NCBI GenBank assembly: GCA_014523665.1 | Contig: JAATVR010000018.1 | Location: 1-6,379 of the forward strand | DNA: 6,379 nucleotides | DNA from: Nitrososphaerales archaeon TH526 | GTDB taxonomy: Archaea > Thermoproteota > Nitrososphaeria > Nitrososphaerales > Nitrososphaeraceae | Direction of reading: 5' to 3' | In this document: one piece after another, positions 1 through 6,200 of the stretch | How the letters are laid out: every line of letters begins with the position of its first letter | How positions within the stretch are numbered: position 1 is the first letter of the stretch | Program-made: the position numbers and the translations under genes | Notes under the pieces: generated by a model | Databases searched by the model: none | What the model saw: the letters and a program-made list of their open reading frames with translations, nothing else | What the model was told of the DNA's origin: nothing

Positions 1-2
1 AA

Positions 3-812
3 CCCAATCCAGGCGGTAACGGAAACGACACGGGCACTAATGACAAATTTGGAATTAAGAAAATCTATTCTACGAAACCGGGAGGCGAGGAATGGTATAT
101 GAATATGCAAGATCCAAATAACGATCCGAGATCTAATCCGCCGTCAATGTCAAAAAATAGTGATGGTTCATGGCGGGTAACTAGTGATCAAGTCAGGTAC
201 GGTGTTTATACATCGGCCGGGTACAAACCTGACGACGTAGAAATTGACCATGGGGTTGTCGCAAATAGAGGTTATATGCAATCACCAAACGACTGGAAGA
301 ATGTAGAAATGACAGGTAGAGTTAAATTCAATTCAGGTGATAGTGGAGACAATTGGGCATGGTACGCTAGAGGTGGTAGACACACTGGGAGTGGCAATCC
401 TGACGGATGTGAGGGCAGCTCACTCAAAGGAGATCTGAGGTATACTGACGGAACAGTTAGATGGGCCAAAGAACAATGGCACGTAAGCTATGTCTTTAAT
501 AGCTGGAAGAATTCTCCTGCATCTGCAGATGGTAATTTTGTAGGTTTCAAGGCTATGATGTATAACACTTTAGTAAATGGTGAAACCGCGGTCAAATTAG
601 AGTTGTGGGTAGATCCTAATAATGATAATAACTGGCAAAAGGTGTATGATTTTATCGATCAAGGCGGATGGGGTAATGAAGGAGGAGAATGTAACGGGAA
701 TCCTGATCAAATCATTTCATGGGGTGGCCCGATAGCATCATTTAGATGGGATGGAGCAAATAGTGTTGACATAAAGGATTTGAGTGTGAGGGAGATCGTC
801 CCTCCAAAATAG
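3..812 (+). CDS. Secreted beta-sandwich (lectin-like / carbohydrate-binding) protein, 5' partial
   Basis: The reading frame is open to the left edge, so the gene starts outside the window; 269 residues are visible. They begin with a Gly/Asn/Asp/Thr-rich linker (about residues 1-14), followed by one compact domain rich in Trp, Gly, Asn and Tyr. Landmarks are KPGGEEWYMNMQDP, QSPNDWKNVEMTG, WAWYARGGRHTG, AKEQWHVSY and a closing DQIISWGGPIASFRWDG with VDIKDLSVREI. Alternating hydrophobic/polar strands and many aromatics fit a concanavalin A-like sandwich. Two cysteines (codons at 408-410 and 690-692) could form a disulfide outside the cell. I recall very similar proteins as common in Nitrososphaerales, where they are annotated loosely as carbohydrate-binding or polysaccharide-lyase-like; I see no catalytic motif I can name. 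The signal peptide, if any, lies off the window. An in-frame ATG at 99 is internal to the domain and is not the start. The gene ends with tandem stops TAG TAA. Confidence 0.75.
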   Translation, partial: PNPGGNGNDTGTNDKFGIKKIYSTKPGGEEWYMNMQDPNNDPRSNPPSMSKNSDGSWRVTSDQVRYGVYTSAGYKPDDVEIDHGVVANRGYMQSPNDWKNVEMTGRVKFNSGDSGDNWAWYARGGRHTGSGNPDGCEGSSLKGDLRYTDGTVRWAKEQWHVSYVFNSWKNSPASADGNFVGFKAMMYNTLVNGETAVKLELWVDPNNDNNWQKVYDFIDQGGWGNEGGECNGNPDQIISWGGPIASFRWDGANSVDIKDLSVREIVPPK

Positions 813-1095
813 TAACAGTAGGGAGAATTATATTATGGCAAAATGCAGACGAATGAAAACGAAGTGTAGTGGGTAGAACAGCTACCTAATTCACTTGAGC
901 AAACGATGTTTTTGGAAGATATAAAATGTACTAAATTCGGAGATCGTTGATCCAACGAAACTACAAGTTTGAGAAAATTCTCAGACTCAAATGTTTTCAA
1001 AGTCTAGACTATTTTTATTCTTGAATGCTAATGTCTTCAGCTTGTAAAGACAGTACTCTTTTCGACAATCCGAACCAGTATCAGAGGTAGTCAAA
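813..1095. other. Non-coding gap between convergent genes
   Basis: Both flanking genes end into this stretch of 283 bases. No ORF longer than about 13 codons is credible on either strand. It holds three short inverted repeats (TTTGAG/CTCAAA at 968-991, AGTCTAGACT at 1001-1010, TGTCTT/AAGACA at 1032-1052) and a T-rich tract at 1011-1022, consistent with a termination zone for two genes meeting tail to tail. No RNA gene is recognised. Confidence 0.6.
968..1022 (+). terminator. Possible transcription terminator: dyads followed by a T-rich tract
   Basis: An imperfect hairpin (TTTGAG at 968-973, CTCAAA at 986-991) is followed by a perfect 10-base palindrome AGTCTAGACT at 1001-1010 and then by ATTTTTATTCTT. 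Archaeal RNA polymerase terminates mainly on T-rich non-template DNA, so the T tract is the relevant part for the upstream gene; the dyads may add to it or act on the opposite strand. The site lies about 190 bases after the stop codon, so an earlier end is possible. Confidence 0.35.
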
Positions 1096-2106
1096 TTATC
1101 CCTTAGTGTTTGACTTGGTCACAATATCTTGTTCAGCGGAAAGCACTCTCTGATCTGCAGCCGCCCGAATCACTATCTCCTCATAATACCTGATTACAGT
1201 AATTTCCTGAATTTCTGGCACCTTCACTTTTTTATGCTCAATCAAATCTATTAACATCATAGGAAAGTTAGCGCCTGCCAGCGTTGTAAAGATTGTTCCA
1301 CCACCCATCCTAGGATTAATTTCTACGAGCTTCACAATCCCATTCTCATCCTCTTTCATTTGAATGCAGCAAGGTCCCCTGATTCCAATAAAATCTGCTA
1401 TCTGCTTACATTCATCTTCGATTTTCCTATTCTTCAAGACCCTTCCTTTTGTGGATATCCCTGCTTTGGTTTGGATTCTTATTCTGGGTACAGCCATTAA
1501 TGCTCTCTTCTCTAAATCAGATAATACATCTATAGTGTACTCTGTACCAGGAAGATATTCCTGAAAAATCAAATCCTTCATCTTGGAAGTGACATACTTT
1601 ATGTCATCATTGTTGTCTAGCAACATAATATCTCTACTTCCTTTTCCATATCTTGGTTTTGCCATGATCGGAAAAGAACCAATCTCGCTGGGATCCGTGG
1701 TAGTAAAAGGGAGGTCGAATCCGCTTTTTAGTCTTTCATAGGTCAGCATCTTATCCCTACACGTGACAAGGCTATCCATATCGCTGACCACCGGAAACGC
1801 TCCTCTTTTTATCAACTGTTCTTTAAATTCACTATATGGATAAATATCAAATCCCGATGTAGGTAATAGTAAGTTAACTCCGTACTTCTCGACTATCTCG
1901 TTTAACCTATCTATAAAAGAATTATTGTCAGCCTCAGGTATAACCTCGTTAACCTCGCACATGAAAAAACCTGGAGACAGATAACTCGAATCAGTCGCTA
2001 CTATCTTCCCCTGAAACCCCCCCATCCTCAACGATTTTATTGCATTGATTCCAGCAGGAGCAGCCGCTCCAGGGACTAAAATCGTGGATACCTTTTTGCT
2101 CGACAA
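1096..2106 (-). CDS. ATP-grasp domain protein (carboxylate-amine ligase-like)
   Basis: 336 residues. ATP-grasp enzymes use ATP to make an acyl phosphate that an amine or thiol attacks, and this protein has the order expected for a free-standing member. A Rossmann-like pre-ATP-grasp domain comes first (VPGAAAPAGINAIKSL, residues 11-26, with VATDSS at 36-41). Next are CRDKMLTYERL (116-126), AKPRYGKGSRDI (149-160, nucleotide-binding Lys150), QEYLPGTEYTIDV (182-194), and the metal/ATP motif VEINPRMGGGT (261-271, Glu262 and Asn264). It most resembles carbamoyl-phosphate-synthase-like stand-alone ATP-grasp proteins; the substrate cannot be read from the sequence. The start is TTG at 2106: the frame stays open upstream to about 2179 but has no ATG or GTG there, and beta strand 1 begins at residue 6. 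The gene is divergent from the PHP gene and paralogous to the protein at 4826-5992. Confidence 0.85.
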   Translation of the reverse strand: MSSKKVSTILVPGAAAPAGINAIKSLRMGGFQGKIVATDSSYLSPGFFMCEVNEVIPEADNNSFIDRLNEIVEKYGVNLLLPTSGFDIYPYSEFKEQLIKRGAFPVVSDMDSLVTCRDKMLTYERLKSGFDLPFTTTDPSEIGSFPIMAKPRYGKGSRDIMLLDNNDDIKYVTSKMKDLIFQEYLPGTEYTIDVLSDLEKRALMAVPRIRIQTKAGISTKGRVLKNRKIEDECKQIADFIGIRGPCCIQMKEDENGIVKLVEINPRMGGGTIFTTLAGANFPMMLIDLIEHKKVKVPEIQEITVIRYYEEIVIRAAADQRVLSAEQDIVTKSNTKG

Positions 2107-2145
2107 ATGGACAACCAGGGCTGTTTTAATGACATTCAGTTGTTT

Positions 2146-2154
2146 CTTATAAAG
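2146..2154. promoter_or_regulatory. Shared divergent TATA box
   Basis: The segment CTTATAAAG reads as TTATAA on both strands. The TTATAA core is centred at 2149.5, almost exactly halfway between the start codons at 2106 (minus) and 2194 (plus), each about 44 bases away. With initiation about 25 bases from the box, both transcripts would have leaders of roughly 20 bases. On the minus strand the bases before it (CCAAAT) could serve as a BRE; the plus strand side is pyrimidine-rich and weaker. No other TATA-like element of equal quality is in the gap. Confidence 0.55.
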
Positions 2155-2183
2155 ATTTGGAGAGCGCGAAAGGCATTAATAAA

Positions 2184-2207
2184 AATCTAGTCAATGTTAT
2201 CTAGATT
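2184..2207. repeat. Perfect 7-bp inverted repeat enclosing the PHP start codon
   Basis: AATCTAG (2184-2190) and CTAGATT (2201-2207) are exact reverse complements separated by 10 bases that contain the ATG at 2194-2196. In RNA this could form an AU-rich hairpin with the start codon in the loop; in DNA it could be a binding site just downstream of the predicted transcription start. The function is unproven and chance is possible. Confidence 0.4.
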
Positions 2208-2835
2208 GCTAAATACTAAGGAAGACTTTCACGTCCATACAAGTCATAACGATCATTCCGCCCCTGATCTGAATGTTGCATCAGCTGTTAAGTATGCTGA
2301 AGAAATTGGCTTAAGAACGTTGGCGTTCACAGAACACGTTAGAAGAGAATCGACTTGGATCGATAGCTATGTGGATGAAATTGAAAAGGTTGATGCTAAA
2401 TCCAATCTGAAATTGATCACAGGGTTTGAAGCAAAGATTCTTAGAGACGGATCGATCGACTGTCTCCCAAGATATAGCGAAGCATACTTTGTTATTGCAA
2501 GCTTTCATACCATTTACGGTAACAAAGAAATCTGGATGAATGCAATCAAAAATGCGATTCAGAATCCAGACGTAAATGTCATTGGACATCTGGCCCCAGA
2601 ACCAACCTTCTATTTAGATAATAAAGAACTAATAGAAATAAGCGAGCTCCTCAAAGACCATGATAAAATAGTTGAATTAAATGCGAAATACCATAGACCA
2701 CCAGTAGACTGGGTCCTGAAATTCAAAGAATACAACGTAAAGTTTCATCTGGGTAGCGATGCTCATTCACTAAAAGAAATTGGAGATTTCAGGCGGATCC
2801 ATAGATTAGTTGAGATTGTCTGCTCTAACTCCTGA
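2194..2835 (+). CDS. PHP-family metal-dependent phosphoesterase
   Basis: 213 residues, a normal length for a stand-alone PHP protein. PHP enzymes hydrolyse phosphate esters in a distorted TIM barrel with up to three metal ions. All nine ligands of the trinuclear YcdX/histidinol-phosphatase type appear in order: His13 and His15 (DFHVHTS), His21 (NDHS), His48 (FTEH), Glu79 (GFEAK), His105 (ASFH), His132 (GHL), and Asp189 and His191 (GSDAH). An active phosphatase is therefore likely. The start at ATG 2194 is about 44 bases after the TTATAA box, and no Shine-Dalgarno is seen. It is divergent from an ATP-grasp gene and followed after 138 bases by the BshC-like gene. It could be a HisK-type histidinol-phosphate phosphatase, since archaea use varied enzymes for that step, but no histidine gene is adjacent. 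Its neighbours suggest it dephosphorylates a pathway intermediate instead; that part is inference. Confidence 0.88.
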   Translation: MLSRLLNTKEDFHVHTSHNDHSAPDLNVASAVKYAEEIGLRTLAFTEHVRRESTWIDSYVDEIEKVDAKSNLKLITGFEAKILRDGSIDCLPRYSEAYFVIASFHTIYGNKEIWMNAIKNAIQNPDVNVIGHLAPEPTFYLDNKELIEISELLKDHDKIVELNAKYHRPPVDWVLKFKEYNVKFHLGSDAHSLKEIGDFRRIHRLVEIVCSNS

Positions 2836-2933
2836 CCTATCTCCCTTTAAGTAGAGAAAAAGTCATACCATTTGCCTCAGAATATTGGATCCTATCTTCT
2901 TTGATTGGTATACCTGCTGTCAAATCCTGGAAA

Positions 2934-2941
2934 TTTATATA
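2934..2941 (+). promoter_or_regulatory. Archaeal TATA box for the BshC-like gene
   Basis: TTTATATA, preceded by purine-rich GGAAA as a likely BRE, sits 33 bases before the ATG at 2974. Initiation about 25 bases downstream of the box would give a leader of roughly 10 bases. This is the best match to the archaeal promoter consensus in the window, and it suggests that the gene is transcribed on its own rather than only by read-through from the PHP gene. Confidence 0.65.
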
Positions 2942-2973
2942 GTGGAGCAGAGTTGATAGTCTGTTAATACTCA

Positions 2974-4653
2974 ATGTGTGGTGAAGCATCTATAGGTCCG
3001 ATGACACAATTCATCAGATCACTTTTTTCTCGATATGGACAACTAAACAACCCAGTACTCTCAGACTTTATTTCATCCATTCCTGAAAGCTTATCAGATG
3101 CAGTTAGAAGAGTAGGAGACCAATTAGTAGTTACTAATTCAGAGAATGTTTTATCAAGTCGTAGTAAGCTGGCAAAACATATCGCTGCATTTCATAGTCA
3201 AGCTGGCACCGATTTTCCTGCCGTAGACCAAAACAGAATGAATATGCAGGATCCAGCAGCCCAGATTTTAGTATCTATACATCAACCAAATCTTTTTGCT
3301 TATGGCGGGGTATTTAAGAAGGTAGTTCTTCTCCAAACTATCAAATCGATTCTTGAAAAAGGTAACGATGTATCCAATACCAATACGCGATTCATTAATT
3401 TGTTTCTGATAGTTGATCATGATTTTATGGATGACGTATGGATAAGGGTCGCTCAGCTTCCAAGCGTAAGACATTCGGATGGCATTCTGGAATTAAGAAT
3501 GCCTATTACAGCCTCGAACAGATGGAAATTGGTACGAAATATGGAAGTCCCTCCTTTAACGATCGTTGACCATTGGAGGAAACAGGTGGTCTCTTGGATG
3601 AAAAATGGATCCCTTTCTTTAGGTCTTGGAAAAAACGAAAGACGCGCACTTTTTGAGAACTTGGAACAATTTTGGAATGAGGTGGATGAATCATATAATA
3701 GGGCAAAATCATATGCCGATCTCAATTCTTTCATCATGTCTAGAGTGGTGAATAAGATATGGGGGTATGACACCTTGTTTGTGCGACTATCAGATATTTC
3801 AGAAGTTTTCGAAGGAGGTATTAATTTCCTACTCAATAATTTTAGAAAATATTCAGGAATCTTGAGTGAGAGTGATACGATGTTTCTGCGAAGTGGTATC
3901 AACACGGGAGTTAGCCAAAGTACGTATCTTAATGCCCCTGTATGGTTGCATTGTAAATGCGGTAGTAAGGCCTCCGTTAAATTGAACGAAATTGAAGGTG
4001 GTATCTTTAACTTGTCCGGAGCTTGCATGTCGTGTAAGAGACCCTTGACCGTAAGACTCGACGGATCGCACAAGATACCTAGGAATATACTGAATGAATT
4101 ATCTCCGAGGGCTATCCCGATTCTTCTATTACTCTCCAGGGAATTGGGTATATGCTGCTATGCATCTGGCACTGGTGGCAGCATGGGCTACACGATGGTA
4201 GGAAGATTGGTATTCAAAGAACTCTCTGTAAGGATGCCTGTTACTGTCATATGGGCATCAGAGGACGTTTACTCAGGATTGGGACAAACAGAAGCCCTCC
4301 AGTCACTGAAATTCAAAAATTCTGCAGAGGTTATGAAATATGCCGAGCAATTACGAACTACTCTTTCCAACTTCAATGCAAAGATTGCCCCGCTGTTGTC
4401 TAAAAGAGCAGATTTGGCTAAGCATGGACAGGACATCAAGGAAGTCCTAGGTGAACTAGTTGTCTTGAAGCAAGAACAAAGGAATACGCGACAGCTATTG
4501 AAAATTAGTGTTAAAGTAATAAACGCTTCTACCCTCAAGCCATGCATGATCGATTACGCAGTAAATTTCGGATTAAAAAATACAGAAAACATATGGAGAA
4601 ATAACCTCATTCAAAACGATGACTTGGCAATGCCCATCATCATGCAAGGTTAG
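2974..4653 (+). CDS. BshC-like protein (putative cysteine-adding enzyme family) with zinc-ribbon-like insertion
   Basis: 559 residues, similar to bacterial BshC (about 540), the protein needed to add cysteine to glucosaminyl-malate in bacillithiol synthesis. The match is by motif order. SIHQPNLFAYGGVFKK (101-116) corresponds to the family's GHQ-x-NLF-TGPLY segment, and LFLIVDHDF (143-151) to its EDHD strand. LSPRAIPIL (376-384) corresponds to SPN-RP. YASGTGGSMGYTMVGRLVF (396-414), then MPVTVIW, corresponds to the GGPGEI-Y-L-VF...MP segment. A C-terminal helical region (about 450-510) is probably coiled coil, as in BshC, and ENIW (538-541) recalls its ERIWN. Overall identity looks low. Unusual for the family, Cys327, Cys329, Cys351 and Cys354 form a CxC/CxxC zinc-ribbon-like insert in the middle. 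ATG 2974 fits the TATA box; Met10 is an alternative. Cysteine as substrate is inferred, not shown. Confidence 0.7.
   Translation: MCGEASIGPMTQFIRSLFSRYGQLNNPVLSDFISSIPESLSDAVRRVGDQLVVTNSENVLSSRSKLAKHIAAFHSQAGTDFPAVDQNRMNMQDPAAQILVSIHQPNLFAYGGVFKKVVLLQTIKSILEKGNDVSNTNTRFINLFLIVDHDFMDDVWIRVAQLPSVRHSDGILELRMPITASNRWKLVRNMEVPPLTIVDHWRKQVVSWMKNGSLSLGLGKNERRALFENLEQFWNEVDESYNRAKSYADLNSFIMSRVVNKIWGYDTLFVRLSDISEVFEGGINFLLNNFRKYSGILSESDTMFLRSGINTGVSQSTYLNAPVWLHCKCGSKASVKLNEIEGGIFNLSGACMSCKRPLTVRLDGSHKIPRNILNELSPRAIPILLLLSRELGICCYASGTGGSMGYTMVGRLVFKELSVRMPVTVIWASEDVYSGLGQTEALQSLKFKNSAEVMKYAEQLRTTLSNFNAKIAPLLSKRADLAKHGQDIKEVLGELVVLKQEQRNTRQLLKISVKVINASTLKPCMIDYAVNFGLKNTENIWRNNLIQNDDLAMPIIMQG
3952..4035 (+). 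other. Zinc-ribbon-like CxC-x21-CxxC segment inside the BshC-like protein
   Basis: Residues 327-354 of the BshC-like protein contain CKCG, a polar beta-rich stretch (KASVKLNEIEGGIFNLSGA), and CMSCKRP. The spacing and the Gly/Lys neighbours are typical of a treble-clef or rubredoxin-like knuckle pair binding one zinc. It lies where canonical BshC proteins, as I recall them, have a short cysteine-free segment ahead of the SPN-RP motif. It could be structural, could help bind a thiol substrate, or could dock a carrier. Confidence 0.6.
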
Positions 4654-4760
4654 CTTGTCACAGGGATTTAGATCCAATAATTTGTTCAGATTCGATGATA
4701 ATTTTCCAATATGCTCATTATTTAGAGTGGCTCGTAGACATCTGTACTAACATTTTAGGT
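4654..4760. other. Intergenic segment with a weak TATA-like site
   Basis: Between the BshC-like gene and the downstream unit. The best TATA-like sequence is TTATTTAG (about 4718-4725), roughly 40 bases before the ATG at 4761. It is clearly weaker than the box at 2934. No convincing terminator hairpin or long T tract was found. Confidence 0.3.
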
Positions 4761-4844
4761 ATGAATATTAGCATTGATGAAAAATTGACTGCTCGATTTA
4801 CCCGACAATTACTTGATGAGATAAATTGGAGAAATATTCATTGA
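4761..4844 (+). CDS. Possible 27-residue leader or microprotein ORF
   Basis: ATG at 4761 opens 27 codons, running from MNISIDEKLTARFTRQ through LLDEINWRNIH to TGA. The last bases overlap a candidate TTG start of the next gene in the arrangement TTGA (4841-4844), the pattern used for translational coupling. The composition is plausible for a short amphipathic helix with a charged face, and a weak TATA-like site lies about 40 bases upstream. Against it: the length is well within chance expectation and no family is recognised. It could be a leader peptide, a small partner protein, or not translated at all. Confidence 0.25.
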   Translation: MNISIDEKLTARFTRQLLDEINWRNIH

Positions 4845-5992
4845 AAAGAAATGCAACTGTGCTAGTTACTGCTGCCGGGGGGATTGTAGGTCAGGGGATC
4901 ATTAAGTCTCTACGATTGGCAACTAGCTCGCCTCTTTCTCCCAACAGCTATCGAATTGTGGCTGCTGATTCCAGTCCTTTAGCAGCTGGTCTGTACAGGT
5001 CGGATCTTGGTTTAATCGTCCCAGAGGCTTCCGAGCCAGAGTACATAGATTCAATCATCAAGCATCTAAAGGACTATGATTGTGATGCACTATTCGTGGG
5101 CTCGGATGAAGAATTAATGATTATCGCTACAGCAAAGAAGAGAATCGAAAGGGAATCTGCAGCGAAGGCGCTAGTCACTGAACTTGACGTAATAAGAATT
5201 GCACGCGACAAATGGGAGACGTACAAGTTTCTAAAGGGCAATGATCTAAGCTGTGCCGAGTCTTGTCTCCCCGAGAACAAGGATGAATTCATTGCAGAGT
5301 TCGGATTTCCTTTAGTGGTCAAACCTCGAGAGGGATTCGGGTCAGTCAACTTCTTTGTCACCAAATCAGATGATGAGATGGAATATGCACTCACCAAAAT
5401 TCAGGATTACGGTTGGAAGCCGATGCTTCAAGAATATTTGCCAGGTCTCGATGAAGAATTTACATCTGGAGTAACAATTGACAAGAATGGCTCATACATC
5501 ATGTCATCCATCGCAATTAGGAAGTATTTGAAGGGCGGGCAAACTTACAAGGCGTTTATTGATGACTATCCAATAGTCAGGTTATCAGCTGAAAATGTAG
5601 CAGAAAAATTAGGTGTAACCGGAGCTGTGAACATACAGGCAAAGTATGTTCCAAACGATGAAATGACAAGTTCTCTACAGACTGCTGCAGAATTTGGGAC
5701 CGGCAATCCTAATGAATCCTTACAAAATGGAGCAATGAAGATATTTGAAATTAACCCCCGCTTTTCAGCTACTTGTCCGCTTCGGTCATACGCTGGCATA
5801 AATGAACCTGATATTGTATTTAGAAACGCAGTATTCGATGAGAGAATAAGAAAAATTAGCGATTACAGGAGATTGGTCTGCATGAGGTATTGGAATGAAG
5901 TTTATGTGGATCTTGCTGCATATAATAAAATGAAAAATGTTGGGTCGGTCAAACACGGATTAGAAAATTCTAATGCCCCAGATTACTTCTAG
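4826..5992 (+). CDS. ATP-grasp domain protein (carbamoyl-phosphate-synthase-like ligase)
   Basis: 388 residues. The pre-ATP-grasp Rossmann domain opens with TVLVTAAGGIVGQGIIKSL (11-29) and has VAADSS (45-50) and FVGSDEEL (90-97). The ATP-grasp core shows ARDKWETYKFL (126-136), VVKPREGFGSVNFFV (164-178, Lys166), LQEYLPGLDEEFTSGVTID (201-219), and FEINPRFSATCPLRSYAG (307-324, Glu308 and Asn310). It should activate a carboxylate with ATP and join it to an amine; the substrates are unknown. A polar stretch at about 275-303, between the AVNIQ strand and the FEINPR motif, is longer than in the paralogue at 1096-2106. Both proteins end with a similar strand motif (CMRYWNEVYVD here, VIRYYEEIVIR there). 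There is no in-frame ATG or GTG between the upstream TGA (4817) and beta strand 1. TTG 4826 gives the longest form; TTG 4841 has GGAG nine bases upstream and overlaps the small ORF's stop, and is equally likely. Confidence 0.87.
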   Translation: MEKYSLKRNATVLVTAAGGIVGQGIIKSLRLATSSPLSPNSYRIVAADSSPLAAGLYRSDLGLIVPEASEPEYIDSIIKHLKDYDCDALFVGSDEELMIIATAKKRIERESAAKALVTELDVIRIARDKWETYKFLKGNDLSCAESCLPENKDEFIAEFGFPLVVKPREGFGSVNFFVTKSDDEMEYALTKIQDYGWKPMLQEYLPGLDEEFTSGVTIDKNGSYIMSSIAIRKYLKGGQTYKAFIDDYPIVRLSAENVAEKLGVTGAVNIQAKYVPNDEMTSSLQTAAEFGTGNPNESLQNGAMKIFEINPRFSATCPLRSYAGINEPDIVFRNAVFDERIRKISDYRRLVCMRYWNEVYVDLAAYNKMKNVGSVKHGLENSNAPDYF

Positions 5993-6200
5993 CATCAACA
6001 GCTTAATTTAATTCAAAACAACTTGTGACCCTCACCGAGTAGCAAAAAAATGTGGATTCTTGCTGTGATAGTAAGGTCCATAAGAAATGCTTCATTCCTT
6101 GGATAAGGCAGACTTCCTATTCCACAAGAATTTCTCTAATCCTATCCAAATGAGATCAGGTGCTACCGCTGTCCGTATGGCTACTAGTTATGGATGAGGC
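5993..6200. other. Gene-free stretch between convergent reading frames
   Basis: All frames are broken into ORFs under about 20 codons. An A7 run at 6044-6050 is a T7 tract on the minus strand and could terminate a minus-strand transcript coming from the right edge. No tRNA cloverleaf, riboswitch or repeat array is recognised; only short dyads such as CCTT/AAGG around 6100 are seen. Confidence 0.5.

Noticed and set aside
835..876. Short ORF of 13 codons after a purine-rich stretch downstream of the sandwich protein
   Set aside because: Too short, no recognisable product, and it lies in a termination zone between convergent genes.
1364..1564. 66-codon plus-strand frame inside the first ATP-grasp gene, rich in Ile, Leu and Phe
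   Set aside because: It is the antisense shadow of the nucleotide-binding region; the hydrophobic look comes from reading Lys/Glu/Asp codons in reverse.
2907..2914. GGTATACC 8-base palindrome upstream of the BshC-like gene
   Set aside because: A short palindrome expected by chance at this length, with no second copy nearby to suggest an operator.
2974..2982. Met-Cys-Gly N terminus of the BshC-like protein, as in class II glutamine amidotransferases with a nucleophilic Cys
   Set aside because: None of the other amidotransferase motifs follow, and the later sequence matches BshC order instead.
99..3255. The near-identical 18-base segment encoding MNMQDP at 99-116 and again at 3238-3255 (one mismatch)
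   Set aside because: The similarity stops at once on both sides and the two proteins are otherwise unrelated, so it is most likely coincidence rather than a repeat or recombination scar.
3453..4073. A 206-codon open frame on the minus strand, antisense to the BshC-like gene, and shorter ones at 3268-3474, 3506-3712, 3853-4071 and 4269-4547
   Set aside because: They lie wholly inside a plus-strand gene with recognisable motifs, have no promoter of their own, and their translations look like shadow sequence (Ser/Leu/Pro/Thr-rich with no domain pattern).
6050..6197. Small ORFs of 18 and 15 codons, and a possible RNA gene, in the 5993-6200 gap
   Set aside because: The ORFs have no promoter or family, and no cloverleaf or strong extended stem could be drawn.
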